Source: Pseudobutyrivibrio sp. ACV-2 | GTDB lineage: Bacteria > Bacillota > Clostridia > Lachnospirales > Lachnospiraceae | Reading direction: 5' to 3' | NCBI RefSeq assembly: GCF_900107545.1 | Contig: NZ_FNQZ01000004.1 | Coordinates: 170,808-234,807, forward strand | DNA length: 64,000 bases | Shown here: piece by piece, positions 15,109-23,384 of the stretch | Position numbering within the stretch: the stretch's first letter is position 1 | Layout of the letters: each line of letters opens with the position of its first letter | The notes under the pieces: model-generated | What the model was told of the DNA's origin: nothing | The model's input: the letters and a program-made list of their open reading frames with translations, nothing else | Databases searched by the model: none | Translations under genes and position numbers: made by a program

Positions 15109-17496
15109 ATGAAGAATAGAATGAATCATGTAAGAGTATTAGCAGGTGGTCTTGCAGCCATTATCACAATGTCTAGTATGTCATCAATTGCATTCGCAGC
15201 TGAAGCTGAACACCTGGAGCAGCCTGTGGAACAGATTGTGGAGAGCTCAAGTGAAACACCAATTGAAACACCAACCGAAGAGATAATGACAAATGCAGTG
15301 GATACTGAAAATAGTGACACTATTGAAAAGATAGCAAAGGCTAGGACTGTTGAAAATAGTAATGATGAGGTGGTAGCTGAAGCTGGTTCAGAGCAGGAAG
15401 CTGGTTCAGAGCAGGAAGCTGCAAAGGCTAAGACTGCTGAGACTATAATGATGGAGCTGAATGAGGATGCTTCAGAGCCAGAGGCTGTAATTGTTGAGAG
15501 TGATGAGACTGCTGAGAATATCAATAATGAGGTTGTAACTGAAGATTCAATTGAAGATGTAGTTGAAGAGGCAGTTGAAAAGGTAGCTGAAGAAACAGTT
15601 GAAGAAACTGCAGAAAAAAATGAAGTAGCACCAGAAGTTACTGCAGAGAAGTCCTGGGATGAGCTTGTAAAAAAGCTAGATAATATTTTTCCTTCAAAAG
15701 AAGATTACACATTCACAAATGAAGAAGAAAGTGATGGCGTATTAGTTAAGTATTACAAGGACGCTAGTAACAGAACAATTGCAAGAACTTATTACGCTGA
15801 TGGAAGCTTTTTTGAGAAGGTATATAGCCCAGAAATGCATGTGGAAGCACCTACTGTTTATGGGGCAACAAGTTCAATTGGAACAATCGTACAGCCAGAG
15901 TGGATCTATGAGACTATGTCCTGTGATGCAGATGGAAACTGGAAATCAACTGTGTATGGAATATGCAATCAGGTAGAGTCAGAAACAACCTATACATCTG
16001 TAGAATTGGAAAAGAAGCATAAGGATGCAGATAGAGAAAAGAAGCTTTTAGAAGAAGCAAAGAACATAGAGGAAAACGCAACTTTAGACGATATCCTTGA
16101 CTTTTTCAATAAAATGGATACAGAACCAGAGGCAACTAAGGCCTATGGCGAGTCTGGTGCAACTGAAAAGGTTGAAATGGATAAGGTTAATGGTGAGGTG
16201 CCAGAAATCATTAAGTTTGCCTATGATAAGGCTTTAGATAAAGCGTTAAAGACACTCCCAGGTTCATCAATCTACGCAGATAAGGCTAAAGGTCTTATTA
16301 TGAAGGCTATGGGATTGGATAGTAAATCAACAGATATAGCCAAGACAATTAAAGACAGAATTGACGAATCTGACGCTAAGACAGGTACTCTGATTGCATC
16401 TGTAAAGAGACTTGAGCCAGTAGTGGATGCTTTAAATAGTATAGGTCATGATTTCGATGAATTTACAAACAGTACTATGTTGGCAGCTACTTTGATGAAT
16501 TCATGGGTAGAAGATACAAAGGTTAGTGCTACGAAGAAGCTCATCGAAATGGCATCAGTAATTGGTACAGGTAGCGATTGGCGTGCTGGTAATTCTAGCA
16601 TCTTTAAGGACATGAACAATGCGGCACTAGCTCTTAGATCTAAGAATGGAGATGGTCCGCAGGCATCTATCGACTGCAAGAATCTTTATGAATTGTTCTA
16701 TGATTATCATAAGGAAACCTCTATGTTTTCCGGAGAGGCAATCGATAAAGCAGCAGCAGACATCCAAAAGAGAGTTCAGAATTTTGCTGAAAACTGCAGT
16801 CTAGTGCTTGATATTCTTAAATTACAGGATCAGGTTGTAAAGCTTTCAGATGAAGAGGTGGCTTCTTTAGACAAGACTACAAGATCAAAGTATGAAAAGA
16901 TTATGGAGGACAAAGATTACATTCAGTCATACAAGAAGAGTGTTGCCACTATTTTCACAGGCGATAAAAATTCAAACGTTGAGAAGTGTAAATATGGTGT
17001 TATTCAGGCAGTTAAGGATTACTCAACAAAAAACAGACTCGTGTTCTTAGAGCAATCTGAAAATGGAATTAGCGAGACAAAGCTTAAGGCGCAATTGTAT
17101 ACTCAGAAATCTGAGGTTGCAAAGCAGAGCACTCTCAAGTCACATTCAGCATTAACAGAAAAGCAGATTTGTAAGCTCCAGGAGCATGTAAATAGCATGG
17201 ATATGACTATGCAGGATTATCTGGAGAAGATGGGGTTTGATATGACACCTCTCAAAAACACAGATAGAACTGGATACTTATCAACTCTTAAGGTAAGCAC
17301 ATATTCGATGCATTCTGGAAAGAATGGCGGCGGAACTAATAGTAAAGATTACACAGCCATCAACATGACACAGAAAAATGCCAAAGAGGAATCAAAGGAA
17401 TCATACTATCATTACAAGCATCACTGGTTCTGGGAAAAGGATGTTGATAGAGTAAATAGAGATGGACTCCTTGTTGTTCTACAGAAGGCAAAATAA
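15109..17496 (+). CDS. Large secreted protein of unknown function
   Basis: A 795-residue protein. The signal peptide covers about residues 1-31 (core LAGGLAAIITMSSMSSIAF, then AAEAEH). Residues 32-180 are a low-complexity acidic region dominated by Glu, Ala, Val and Thr, with a perfect short repeat of AGSEQE coded by a duplicated 21-bp DNA segment near 15380-15420. Residues 180-290 look beta-rich with a YADGSFFEKVY segment. The remaining 500 residues are mostly charged helices, ending in an unusual aromatic stretch (YYHYKHHWFWEKD). There is no LPXTG or SLH motif. I recognise no family. An AAAGGAG site precedes the ATG and a terminator follows, so it is monocistronic. Confidence 0.75.
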   Translation: MKNRMNHVRVLAGGLAAIITMSSMSSIAFAAEAEHLEQPVEQIVESSSETPIETPTEEIMTNAVDTENSDTIEKIAKARTVENSNDEVVAEAGSEQEAGSEQEAAKAKTAETIMMELNEDASEPEAVIVESDETAENINNEVVTEDSIEDVVEEAVEKVAEETVEETAEKNEVAPEVTAEKSWDELVKKLDNIFPSKEDYTFTNEEESDGVLVKYYKDASNRTIARTYYADGSFFEKVYSPEMHVEAPTVYGATSSIGTIVQPEWIYETMSCDADGNWKSTVYGICNQVESETTYTSVELEKKHKDADREKKLLEEAKNIEENATLDDILDFFNKMDTEPEATKAYGESGATEKVEMDKVNGEVPEIIKFAYDKALDKALKTLPGSSIYADKAKGLIMKAMGLDSKSTDIAKTIKDRIDESDAKTGTLIASVKRLEPVVDALNSIGHDFDEFTNSTMLAATLMNSWVEDTKVSATKKLIEMASVIGTGSDWRAGNSSIFKDMNNAALALRSKNGDGPQASIDCKNLYELFYDYHKETSMFSGEAIDKAAADIQKRVQNFAENCSLVLDILKLQDQVVKLSDEEVASLDKTTRSKYEKIMEDKDYIQSYKKSVATIFTGDKNSNVEKCKYGVIQAVKDYSTKNRLVFLEQSENGISETKLKAQLYTQKSEVAKQSTLKSHSALTEKQICKLQEHVNSMDMTMQDYLEKMGFDMTPLKNTDRTGYLSTLKVSTYSMHSGKNGGGTNSKDYTAINMTQKNAKEESKESYYHYKHHWFWEKDVDRVNRDGLLVVLQKAK

Positions 17497-17509
17497 TAAT
17501 CAGTGTAAA

Positions 17510-17548
17510 ACAGATCCAGGTCAGAGTGGCTTGGGTCTGTTTTTTTTG
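17510..17548 (+). terminator. Rho-independent terminator
   Basis: ACAGATCCA (17510-17518) pairs with TGGGTCTGT (17532-17540) with one G-U/A-C irregularity, followed by an 8-T run. It ends the secreted-protein transcript. Confidence 0.85.
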
Positions 17549-17549
17549 C

Positions 17550-17642
17550 TATAGGTTTCCGAATGCAGATTATCTTCCTGAAGCTTTTGAAGAGGCAAGG
17601 CAGCTTATCGAGAAGGCAAAAGAGCGGAAGGGTTATATTTGA
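17550..17642 (+). pseudogene. Stub of a lost gene (C-terminal coding remnant)
   Basis: An uninterrupted frame of 30 codons reads YRFPNADYLPEAFEEARQLI then EKAKERKGYI and stop, with the helical composition of a real protein tail. It has no start codon or ribosome-binding site and begins right at the T-run of the preceding terminator. This suggests a deletion joined the secreted-protein gene to the tail of another gene. The parent gene is not recognised. Confidence 0.35.
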
Positions 17643-17667
17643 TTTTTATTACATGTGGGGTTATAAT
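17639..17667 (+). promoter_or_regulatory. Sigma-A-type promoter of the TetR gene
   Basis: The -35 TTGATT (17639-17644) and -10 TATAAT (17662-17667) are separated by 17 bp. The predicted transcript start, near 17674, falls at the left edge of a palindromic operator, so repressor binding would block initiation. Confidence 0.7.
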
Positions 17668-17675
17668 GTTCTCAA

Positions 17676-17690
17676 CCGACAGGGTGTCGG
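17676..17690. promoter_or_regulatory. TetR operator O1 (autoregulation)
   Basis: CCGACAGGGTGTCGG is a perfect inverted repeat with 6-bp arms CCGACA/TGTCGG and a 3-bp centre. It lies directly downstream of the promoter and 20 bp before the TetR start codon. The same half-sites recur before the adjacent exporter gene. Confidence 0.75.
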
Positions 17691-17710
17691 TAACAAAATG
17701 GACCTTTAAT

Positions 17711-18331
17711 ATGAGAACAGTTAAGACAGCGGAAGAGAGAAAAAACGAAATACTGGATGTGGCGGAGGAGCTCTTTGTTGAGAAGGGTTACGATAGTGCC
17801 AGCACCAACGATATTATAGCCAGGATTGGCATTGCAAGAGGCACACTATATCATCATTTCAGTTCCAAGGAAGAGATTCTTGATGCCATCATAGACAGGA
17901 TGACCAGAGATTCCATTGGAGCAGCACGAGTAATAGTACATGATAAGAAAAGACCTATTCTCGAACGGCTGACCCTAGCTATGGTGGCGTTGAATTCTGT
18001 AGGCAGCGCAAAGGATGTTGTGATGGAGCAGATGCACAAGCCACAGAATGCCCTCCTTAATCAGAAGATGCAGGACAAGCTCATAAGCGGAGTTGTACCG
18101 ATTTTTGCAGAGCTTATAGAGGAGGGAAACAAAGAGGGATTATTTGACTCCAAGTATCCTTTGGAAGCATCAGAGATGATTATGATTTACTCCAATATAG
18201 CCTTCGATGACAATGAAAACCTGACTCCAAAGCAGAAAAAAGAGAAGGGCAAAGCTTTTATTTATAACATTGAGAGGATTTTGGGAGCAAAAGAAGGTAC
18301 ACTAAACAAAGCACTGGCACAATTTTTTTGA
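17711..18331 (+). CDS. TetR-family transcriptional repressor
   Basis: A protein of about 206 residues. The N-terminal TetR HTH is at residues 8-55 (ILDVAEELFVEKGYDSAST...GIARGTLYHHFSSKEEILD). The remaining alpha-helical domain is the ligand and dimerisation part. The ATG at 17711 is preferred to an upstream in-frame start because the longer form would place the promoter -10 box and operator inside the coding sequence. The ribosome-binding site is weak. It probably represses itself and the downstream MFS exporter through the two operators. Confidence 0.85.
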   Translation: MRTVKTAEERKNEILDVAEELFVEKGYDSASTNDIIARIGIARGTLYHHFSSKEEILDAIIDRMTRDSIGAARVIVHDKKRPILERLTLAMVALNSVGSAKDVVMEQMHKPQNALLNQKMQDKLISGVVPIFAELIEEGNKEGLFDSKYPLEASEMIMIYSNIAFDDNENLTPKQKKEKGKAFIYNIERILGAKEGTLNKALAQFF

Positions 18332-18337
18332 TAACTA

Positions 18338-18362
18338 GGGACCTACCGTGATAGGTGGTCCC
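18338..18362 (+). other. Intercistronic hairpin
   Basis: GGGACC (18338-18343) pairs with GGTCCC (18357-18362), extended by ACC/GGT across a one-base bulge. The following sequence ATTAATTA is not a clear U-run. It may attenuate read-through from the TetR gene into the exporter gene. Confidence 0.5.
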
Positions 18363-18377
18363 ATTAATTAAAAGCAA

Positions 18378-18394
18378 CGACAGACAATCTGTCG
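18378..18394. promoter_or_regulatory. TetR operator O2 before the exporter gene
   Basis: CGACAGACAATCTGTCG is a perfect inverted repeat with 7-bp arms. Its half-site (C)CGACA/TGTCG(G) matches operator O1 upstream of the TetR gene, although the centre is longer. It lies 14 bp before the MFS start codon and would block transcription or read-through. Confidence 0.7.
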
Positions 18395-18407
18395 GCAGGG
18401 AGACGAA

Positions 18408-19664
18408 ATGAATACAAAAAGCAACTTTGGAAAATTCTTACTTTTATGGACTGGGGAACTTATATCATCAGTTGGTGGAGGACTAACAAGCTTTGGTCTT
18501 GGAGTGTACATCTTCAGACAGACTGGCAGTGCTGCCAGCATGGCAATGGTAACTCTCCTTGGATTTCTTCCTACATTACTGCTGTCAGTTCCAGCAGGAG
18601 CACTTGCGGACCGTTACGACAGACGACTTCTAATGATGATTGGAGATGGATGCTCTGCCCTTGGAGTAATTTATATCCTGCTTTGCATGATTAAAGGTCA
18701 GGCTACTGTCACCCAGATTTGTATAGGCGTATTTATTAGCGCATGCTTCTCGGCACTTCTGGAACCGTCATTTAGAGCGACGATTACAGATCTTCTAACA
18801 AAAGAAGAATATTCAAAGGCCAGCGGACTGTTATCTTTAGCAGGTAGTGCAAGATATCTGTTGTCGCCTATTATTGCAGGCTTCCTGCTGGCAATAAGCG
18901 ATGTAAAGCTGCTCCTCATCATCGATATCTGTACATTCTTCTTAACCGTAATAAGTGCAGCAGTGGTACGCCGAGGAATAGGAGCAAAGGTAATAGAAAA
19001 GAAGGAGCCTCTTATACAGAGTATGAAGGAGGGGTGGAATATTCTCTGCGCCAGAAAAGGAGTACTTACCTTAGTTGGCATTTCTGCTCTAATAACTCTT
19101 TTTATGGGAGTATTTCAGATTTTGGCTGAGCCTCTTATTCTGGCTTTTGCAGATGCTAAGACCCTTGGTGTTGCAGAAACCCTCTGCGCCAGCGGAATGC
19201 TTGTAAGTGGAGTATTGCTTGGCATTAAAGGAATTAAGAGAAACTATGTAAAGATACTAGGAATAGCGTTGATTGTATCCGGATTAGCTATGTTGGGATT
19301 TGGCCTGTTGGAAAACATCTTTGTAATCTGCATTTTTGGATTTATGTTTTTTGCTACCTTGCCTTTTGCCAACAATTGCTTGGATTATCTGGTCCGCACC
19401 AACGTGCCAGATGATGCTCAGGGCAGAGTCTGGGGACTTATAGGTTTTATTTCACAGATGGGATATGTGTTAGCTTATGGTGTTTCCGGCGCAGCTGCAG
19501 ATCTTATTGGCGAGAGAACTGGCTGTGGCGTAGGCCGAGGAGCTGCCATGGCAATTATTATTGCAGGAATTTGCTTGTCCCTGTCAGCTCTTTTAGTTTT
19601 TGTCTCAGGAGATGTAAGAGAATTGGAAAATGAGGGTAATTATGTACCAGAGACTTATTCTTAA
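18408..19664 (+). CDS. MFS efflux transporter
   Basis: A 418-residue Major Facilitator protein, with about 12 helices and the conserved loop after helix 2 (GALADRYDRRLLMMIGD), of the MefA/enterobactin-exporter-like group. It follows a TetR gene and a palindromic operator, so it is probably a drug or xenobiotic exporter induced by its substrate. The last residues overlap the start of a broken ABC permease gene by 23 bp. The ribosome-binding site is AGGGAG at about 18397. Confidence 0.87.
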   Translation: MNTKSNFGKFLLLWTGELISSVGGGLTSFGLGVYIFRQTGSAASMAMVTLLGFLPTLLLSVPAGALADRYDRRLLMMIGDGCSALGVIYILLCMIKGQATVTQICIGVFISACFSALLEPSFRATITDLLTKEEYSKASGLLSLAGSARYLLSPIIAGFLLAISDVKLLLIIDICTFFLTVISAAVVRRGIGAKVIEKKEPLIQSMKEGWNILCARKGVLTLVGISALITLFMGVFQILAEPLILAFADAKTLGVAETLCASGMLVSGVLLGIKGIKRNYVKILGIALIVSGLAMLGFGLLENIFVICIFGFMFFATLPFANNCLDYLVRTNVPDDAQGRVWGLIGFISQMGYVLAYGVSGAAADLIGERTGCGVGRGAAMAIIIAGICLSLSALLVFVSGDVRELENEGNYVPETYS

Positions 19665-20073
19665 TGATTTAAAAAATAACAAGTTTACAGCCATTGCTAC
19701 CTGCGTTTTTATGTCAGTTAATGCAGCCCTTTTGGGTCTTTAAGTGCTGCTGTTTGTAAGTTTATCTGGTTCCATTGACAATCTGATGAATGTGGCAAAG
19801 AGTCCAGACTTTCTTCAGATGCACACTGGGGAGATAGATGAGAAGGCTCTGTTGGATTTTGCGAATCAGCGAAGCGAAATAGATAAGATGCAAATTTGCA
19901 GATTTCTAAACATTCCAAACAGTCAGATACGAATTGGTGGGAAATGCCAGAGGATACTCTATATTCTTGATGGCCAGATAAAGGGTGAACTTAATCTTGG
20001 AAAATATCAACTGAATAAAGAGAAAGAACGAGAACAACAGGTGGCTGAATGGCTATCTTCTCTTGGCTGGTAG
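19642..20073 (+). pseudogene. Broken ABC transporter: FtsX-permease N-terminus fused to an ATPase C-terminus
   Basis: From the ATG at 19642 the frame reads MYQRLILNDLKNNKFTAIAT, the start of an FtsX-type ABC permease. It hits a TAA at 19741-19743 and continues in the same frame through VLLFVSLSGSIDNLMN...DFLQMHTGEIDEKALLDFAN, still permease. From about 19950 it changes to RILYILDGQIKGEL...VAEWLSSLGW, which resembles the C-terminus of the partner ABC ATPase. A deletion thus appears to have joined the beginning of one subunit to the end of the other, in addition to the nonsense codon. It cannot make a working transporter. Confidence 0.7.
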
Positions 20074-20075
20074 TG

Positions 20076-20114
20076 ACAGTCCCAAATCTTTTTAAGGTTT
20101 GGGGCTGTTTTTTA
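20076..20114 (+). terminator. Rho-independent terminator
   Basis: ACAGTCCCAAATCTT (20076-20090) pairs with AAGGTTTGGGGCTGT (20094-20108) with G-U pairs, then a T-run of six. It is retained after the ABC remnant. Confidence 0.85.
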
Positions 20115-20216
20115 TTTCCGTTACGATGCGGCAATTTAGAAATTGATGATGTTGTCGGAAGAAGGTAAGGTTTATGTAGACAAAATTAGTAAAGAAAAAA
20201 TTGGGAGGAAACATTA

Positions 20217-21365
20217 ATGTCTTATAATTTTTTTGTACATAGTGATTTAACATTTGGTAAAGATGCAGTTCAGGCACTTCCAGGAATCATCGAGGCAGAA
20301 GGCCTTAAGAGAGTAATGGTAGTTTATGATGGTGGCGTTAAGGCTGCCGGCATAGCTCAGAAGGTTCTTCAGGAGCTTAACAAGGTATCCGGCCTTGTAG
20401 TTACAGTTTTTGATGGTGTTGAGCCAAATCCTTCAAATGAGCTTATCGAGAAGATATACGGCATCGCAAAGGCTGAGGAGGTTCAGGGCTTTGTAGCAAT
20501 AGGTGGTGGTTCATCCATCGACTCAGCAAAGGCTGTCAATATTCTTATGACAAACGATGGTCCGATCGGTCAGTATGGTGGAATTGGCATGGTGAAAAAC
20601 CCGGTTCTTCCACTTATCGCTATTCCTACAACAGCAGGCACATCAAGCGAGATTACAAACGTAACAGCTCTTACAGATACAAAGGCTGTTTGCAAATATG
20701 TAGTAATCGACAACAAGATTACACCTTCACATGTAATCTGTGATCCAGAGTTTACACGCACAATGCCAAAGTCTGTTACAGCAGCAACTGGTATGGATGC
20801 AATCACTCACGCTGTAGAGTCATACATTTCAAATATGTCTAACCCACTTACAAAGTACAACTCTATCGAAGGTCTTAAGATTTTCCACAAGAACCTTCAG
20901 AGAGCAGTTGAGAATGGTGAGGATATGGAAGCAAGAGAGAACATGATGCTTGGATGTATCATCACAGGCTTTGGCTTCTCTAATGCAAACCTTGGTTTTG
21001 TTCACGGGATCGCGCATACACTTTCAGCTCACTTTGGCCTTCCACACGGTATGGCAAATGCTTGCGTACTTCCATATGTAATCGCTTACAATGCACCTAG
21101 CTGCAAGAAGGAAATGATTGAGCTTGCAAAGGCAATTGACCTTCCTCTTACAGGAAATGAGGATGAGGATATTTTAGCCTTATCAAAGGAACTTCTTAAC
21201 ATGACAAAGGCACTTGGTATCAAGAGTCTTTCGGAACAGGGCGTCAAGGAAAGCGATTTTGACATGCTTGCAGAAGATGTACTTAAGGAGCCCGTGCTTA
21301 ATTTCAACCCACGCCAAGGCATCACAAAGGAAGATATCATTTCCATATTAATGCAGGCTTTCTAA
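20217..21365 (+). CDS. Iron-containing alcohol dehydrogenase (FucO / propanediol-type)
   Basis: A 382-residue group III alcohol dehydrogenase. The NAD-binding motif is GGGSSIDSAKA near residue 98. Metal ligands are expected in GMDAITHAVESY and in HGIAHTLSAHFGLPHG. It reduces aldehydes such as lactaldehyde, or oxidises diols, with NAD(H). GGGAGG lies about 8 nt before the ATG. It is followed by a class II aldolase gene. Fuculose-phosphate aldolase releases lactaldehyde, which this enzyme class reduces to 1,2-propanediol, so the pair is coherent. Substrate specificity cannot be proven from sequence. Confidence 0.88.
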   Translation: MSYNFFVHSDLTFGKDAVQALPGIIEAEGLKRVMVVYDGGVKAAGIAQKVLQELNKVSGLVVTVFDGVEPNPSNELIEKIYGIAKAEEVQGFVAIGGGSSIDSAKAVNILMTNDGPIGQYGGIGMVKNPVLPLIAIPTTAGTSSEITNVTALTDTKAVCKYVVIDNKITPSHVICDPEFTRTMPKSVTAATGMDAITHAVESYISNMSNPLTKYNSIEGLKIFHKNLQRAVENGEDMEARENMMLGCIITGFGFSNANLGFVHGIAHTLSAHFGLPHGMANACVLPYVIAYNAPSCKKEMIELAKAIDLPLTGNEDEDILALSKELLNMTKALGIKSLSEQGVKESDFDMLAEDVLKEPVLNFNPRQGITKEDIISILMQAF

Positions 21366-21481
21366 ACTAAGTTCCTAAAGACTAAAAAAGTTTTCCGCTA
21401 CCTAACGGCAATACCAAGTTTGTTTCCGCTAGGTGGCAAGGCTAAGATAATTATAGAAAAAGCAAAAGGAAGGTATGAAAA
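21366..21481 (+). other. Intergenic leader with hairpin and direct repeat
   Basis: The spacer before the aldolase gene contains a 7-bp stem, GCTACCT (21397-21403) with AGGTGGC (21431-21437), including one G-U pair. The 9-mer TTTCCGCTA occurs twice (21392-21400 and 21423-21431). No clear terminator or promoter is visible. AAGGAAGG before 21482 is the ribosome-binding site. Confidence 0.35.
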
Positions 21482-22141
21482 ATGAATTACGAAAATACAA
21501 GACAGACGGTACTTGAAGCAATTCTTGAGGCTGTTGAAAAGGGACTTATAAATGGTACATCAGGAAACATCTGCATGAGAACACCTGAGGATCCAACAAT
21601 CTGTTGCATCACACCATCAGGTATTTCTTATACAGGTATGACAGCAGAGGATATTGCAGTTGTAAAAATGCACGAGGACGGAAAGAACGAATGGATAGAA
21701 GGAAATTTCAAGCCATCTTCTGAGCTTCCAATGCACACAGCAGTGCTCAGAAATCGTCCAGAAGTAAATGCTACAGTTCACACACACAGCATGTATGCCA
21801 CAATTTGTGCTATGGGAGAAAATCCAGAGCTTCGTCCAATTACACCACCACAGTGTGAGTTTACACCAGTAGGAATTGTTAGCTTTACAATGCCAGGTTC
21901 AGATGAGGTGGCTGACAAGGTTAAAAATACACTTGGAGATAAAGGACTTGTTTGCCTCATTAAAAACCACGGAATGTTCTCTTGTGGAAAGAGCATGAAG
22001 CAGGCAATGCATGCCACAATCTACACAGAAGAGATGGCTCAGACAACAGTTATCGCAAAGACTCTCGGCACATACGAGCCAATGTCATCTGAGGCAGAGA
22101 AAGCAATGCAGGATTTAATTGCAGCCGATCAGGCTGTGTAG
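21482..22141 (+). CDS. Class II aldolase / fuculose-phosphate aldolase-like
   Basis: A 219-residue class II aldolase/adducin-domain protein. The phosphate-binding motif is NGTSGNICMR (residues about 23-32). The zinc site is seen as HTHSMYATICAMG with two His near residues 99-101, and a third His is in KNHGMFSCGK. A catalytic acid is expected in SSELPMH. Such enzymes cleave L-fuculose-, L-rhamnulose- or ribulose-phosphates to dihydroxyacetone phosphate and an aldehyde. The neighbouring alcohol dehydrogenase and 2-hydroxyacid dehydrogenase could process the aldehyde or acid product. Confidence 0.85.
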   Translation: MNYENTRQTVLEAILEAVEKGLINGTSGNICMRTPEDPTICCITPSGISYTGMTAEDIAVVKMHEDGKNEWIEGNFKPSSELPMHTAVLRNRPEVNATVHTHSMYATICAMGENPELRPITPPQCEFTPVGIVSFTMPGSDEVADKVKNTLGDKGLVCLIKNHGMFSCGKSMKQAMHATIYTEEMAQTTVIAKTLGTYEPMSSEAEKAMQDLIAADQAV

Positions 22142-22169
22142 CGTAAAATAAAATGGAGGTTTTTACAAA

Positions 22170-23216
22170 ATGAGAAAATTAGCTTTATGTACAGCTCTTC
22201 CAGAGGAAGAACTTGAGAAAATAAAAAAAGAGTGTGAGGTTACCATTTGCGGTGAGTTAAAGCACGGCAAGGGTAATGTCACAGAAGATATGATACGTGA
22301 AGAATGCATTGGTGCAGAAATTGTAGTGCTTGGTGATGAGGTTGCCGGCACAGATACAATAAATGCATGGATTGAGTCAGGAATGAAATTCATCGGCGTT
22401 GCCAAGGGCACACCAGTTACTGTGGACAATGAGGCTCTCAAGGCTGCAGGTATTCCACTTACCTACACACCAGGCAGAAATGCAGTGGCAGTTGCAGAAT
22501 ACTGCATGGGTATGATGATTGCATCAACACGCTTCATGACAAGAGCAGTTGCAGGACTTCTCATGGGTGAACACCTTGGTGCACCTGTTGATGACATCTA
22601 TGATGTTCCAGATGTAAAAAATGTTATCTGGGGACCACTTGATGAGAATCATCCATACACAGATTACGGCATCGGTTTTGAGCTTTATGGCAAAAAGCTC
22701 GGCCTTGCTGGCTATGGTGCAATAGGTCGTGAGGTTGCAAAGCGTGCTATGGCATTTGGCATGGAAATCCTTGCTTATGACCCATATCTTGATGCAAAGA
22801 TTATTGAGGAGACAGGAGCTAAGGCAGTTTCACTTGATGAAATGCTAGCTGAGTCTGATATCATCAGCATCCACCTTCCAGTAGTACCTTCAACTAGGGG
22901 CATTGTAAATAAGGACTGGTTCTCAAAAATGAAGCCTACAGCCTTTGTAATCAACACAGCTCGTGCAGCAGTTATTGATCAAAGGGATTTTGTAGAGGCA
23001 CTTGAGAACAAGACTATCGCAGGTGCAGCAGTTGATGTGTACTGGCAGGAGCCTGTTCCAGCAAATCATCCACTTCTCAAGATGAAAAATGTGCTTTGCT
23101 CACCTCACTTCGCAGGTCTTACAACAGACGTTGATGGATGGTCAGGCCGCAAGATGTCTGAAAACGTAAATGCGTACCTCGCAGGCGAAAAGCTACCTTA
23201 TGTTTGGACAAAGTAA
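22170..23216 (+). CDS. D-isomer-specific 2-hydroxyacid dehydrogenase
   Basis: A 348-residue NAD-dependent dehydrogenase. The nucleotide-binding motif is GLAGYGAIGREVAKRA at about residues 172-187. The active-site Arg lies in NTARAAVIDQRD, the Glu in DVYWQEPVP, and the His in CSPHFAG. It interconverts a 2-oxoacid and a D-2-hydroxyacid, or resembles phosphoglycerate dehydrogenase. It starts 28 nt after the aldolase stop with TGGAGG upstream, so it is cotranscribed. A terminator follows. The acid handled is not known. Confidence 0.88.
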   Translation: MRKLALCTALPEEELEKIKKECEVTICGELKHGKGNVTEDMIREECIGAEIVVLGDEVAGTDTINAWIESGMKFIGVAKGTPVTVDNEALKAAGIPLTYTPGRNAVAVAEYCMGMMIASTRFMTRAVAGLLMGEHLGAPVDDIYDVPDVKNVIWGPLDENHPYTDYGIGFELYGKKLGLAGYGAIGREVAKRAMAFGMEILAYDPYLDAKIIEETGAKAVSLDEMLAESDIISIHLPVVPSTRGIVNKDWFSKMKPTAFVINTARAAVIDQRDFVEALENKTIAGAAVDVYWQEPVPANHPLLKMKNVLCSPHFAGLTTDVDGWSGRKMSENVNAYLAGEKLPYVWTK

Positions 23217-23248
23217 AAAAATAGCAGGACATTCAAAAATGTTATGAG

Positions 23249-23277
23249 GCTCTCACTATTAATGTGGGAGCTTTTTT
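23249..23277 (+). terminator. Rho-independent terminator
   Basis: GCTCTCAC (23249-23256) pairs with GTGGGAGC (23264-23271) with one G-U pair, then a 6-T run. It ends the aldolase-dehydrogenase transcript. Confidence 0.9.
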
Positions 23278-23384
23278 ATGTTCAATGCTTTTAAAGGAAA
23301 ATTCTTTATTTTATCGGTGATTTTTTAACATTTAACTCTTATAATTATTATTGAGCGAAAATGTACTAGTCGAATGGAGGCAAC

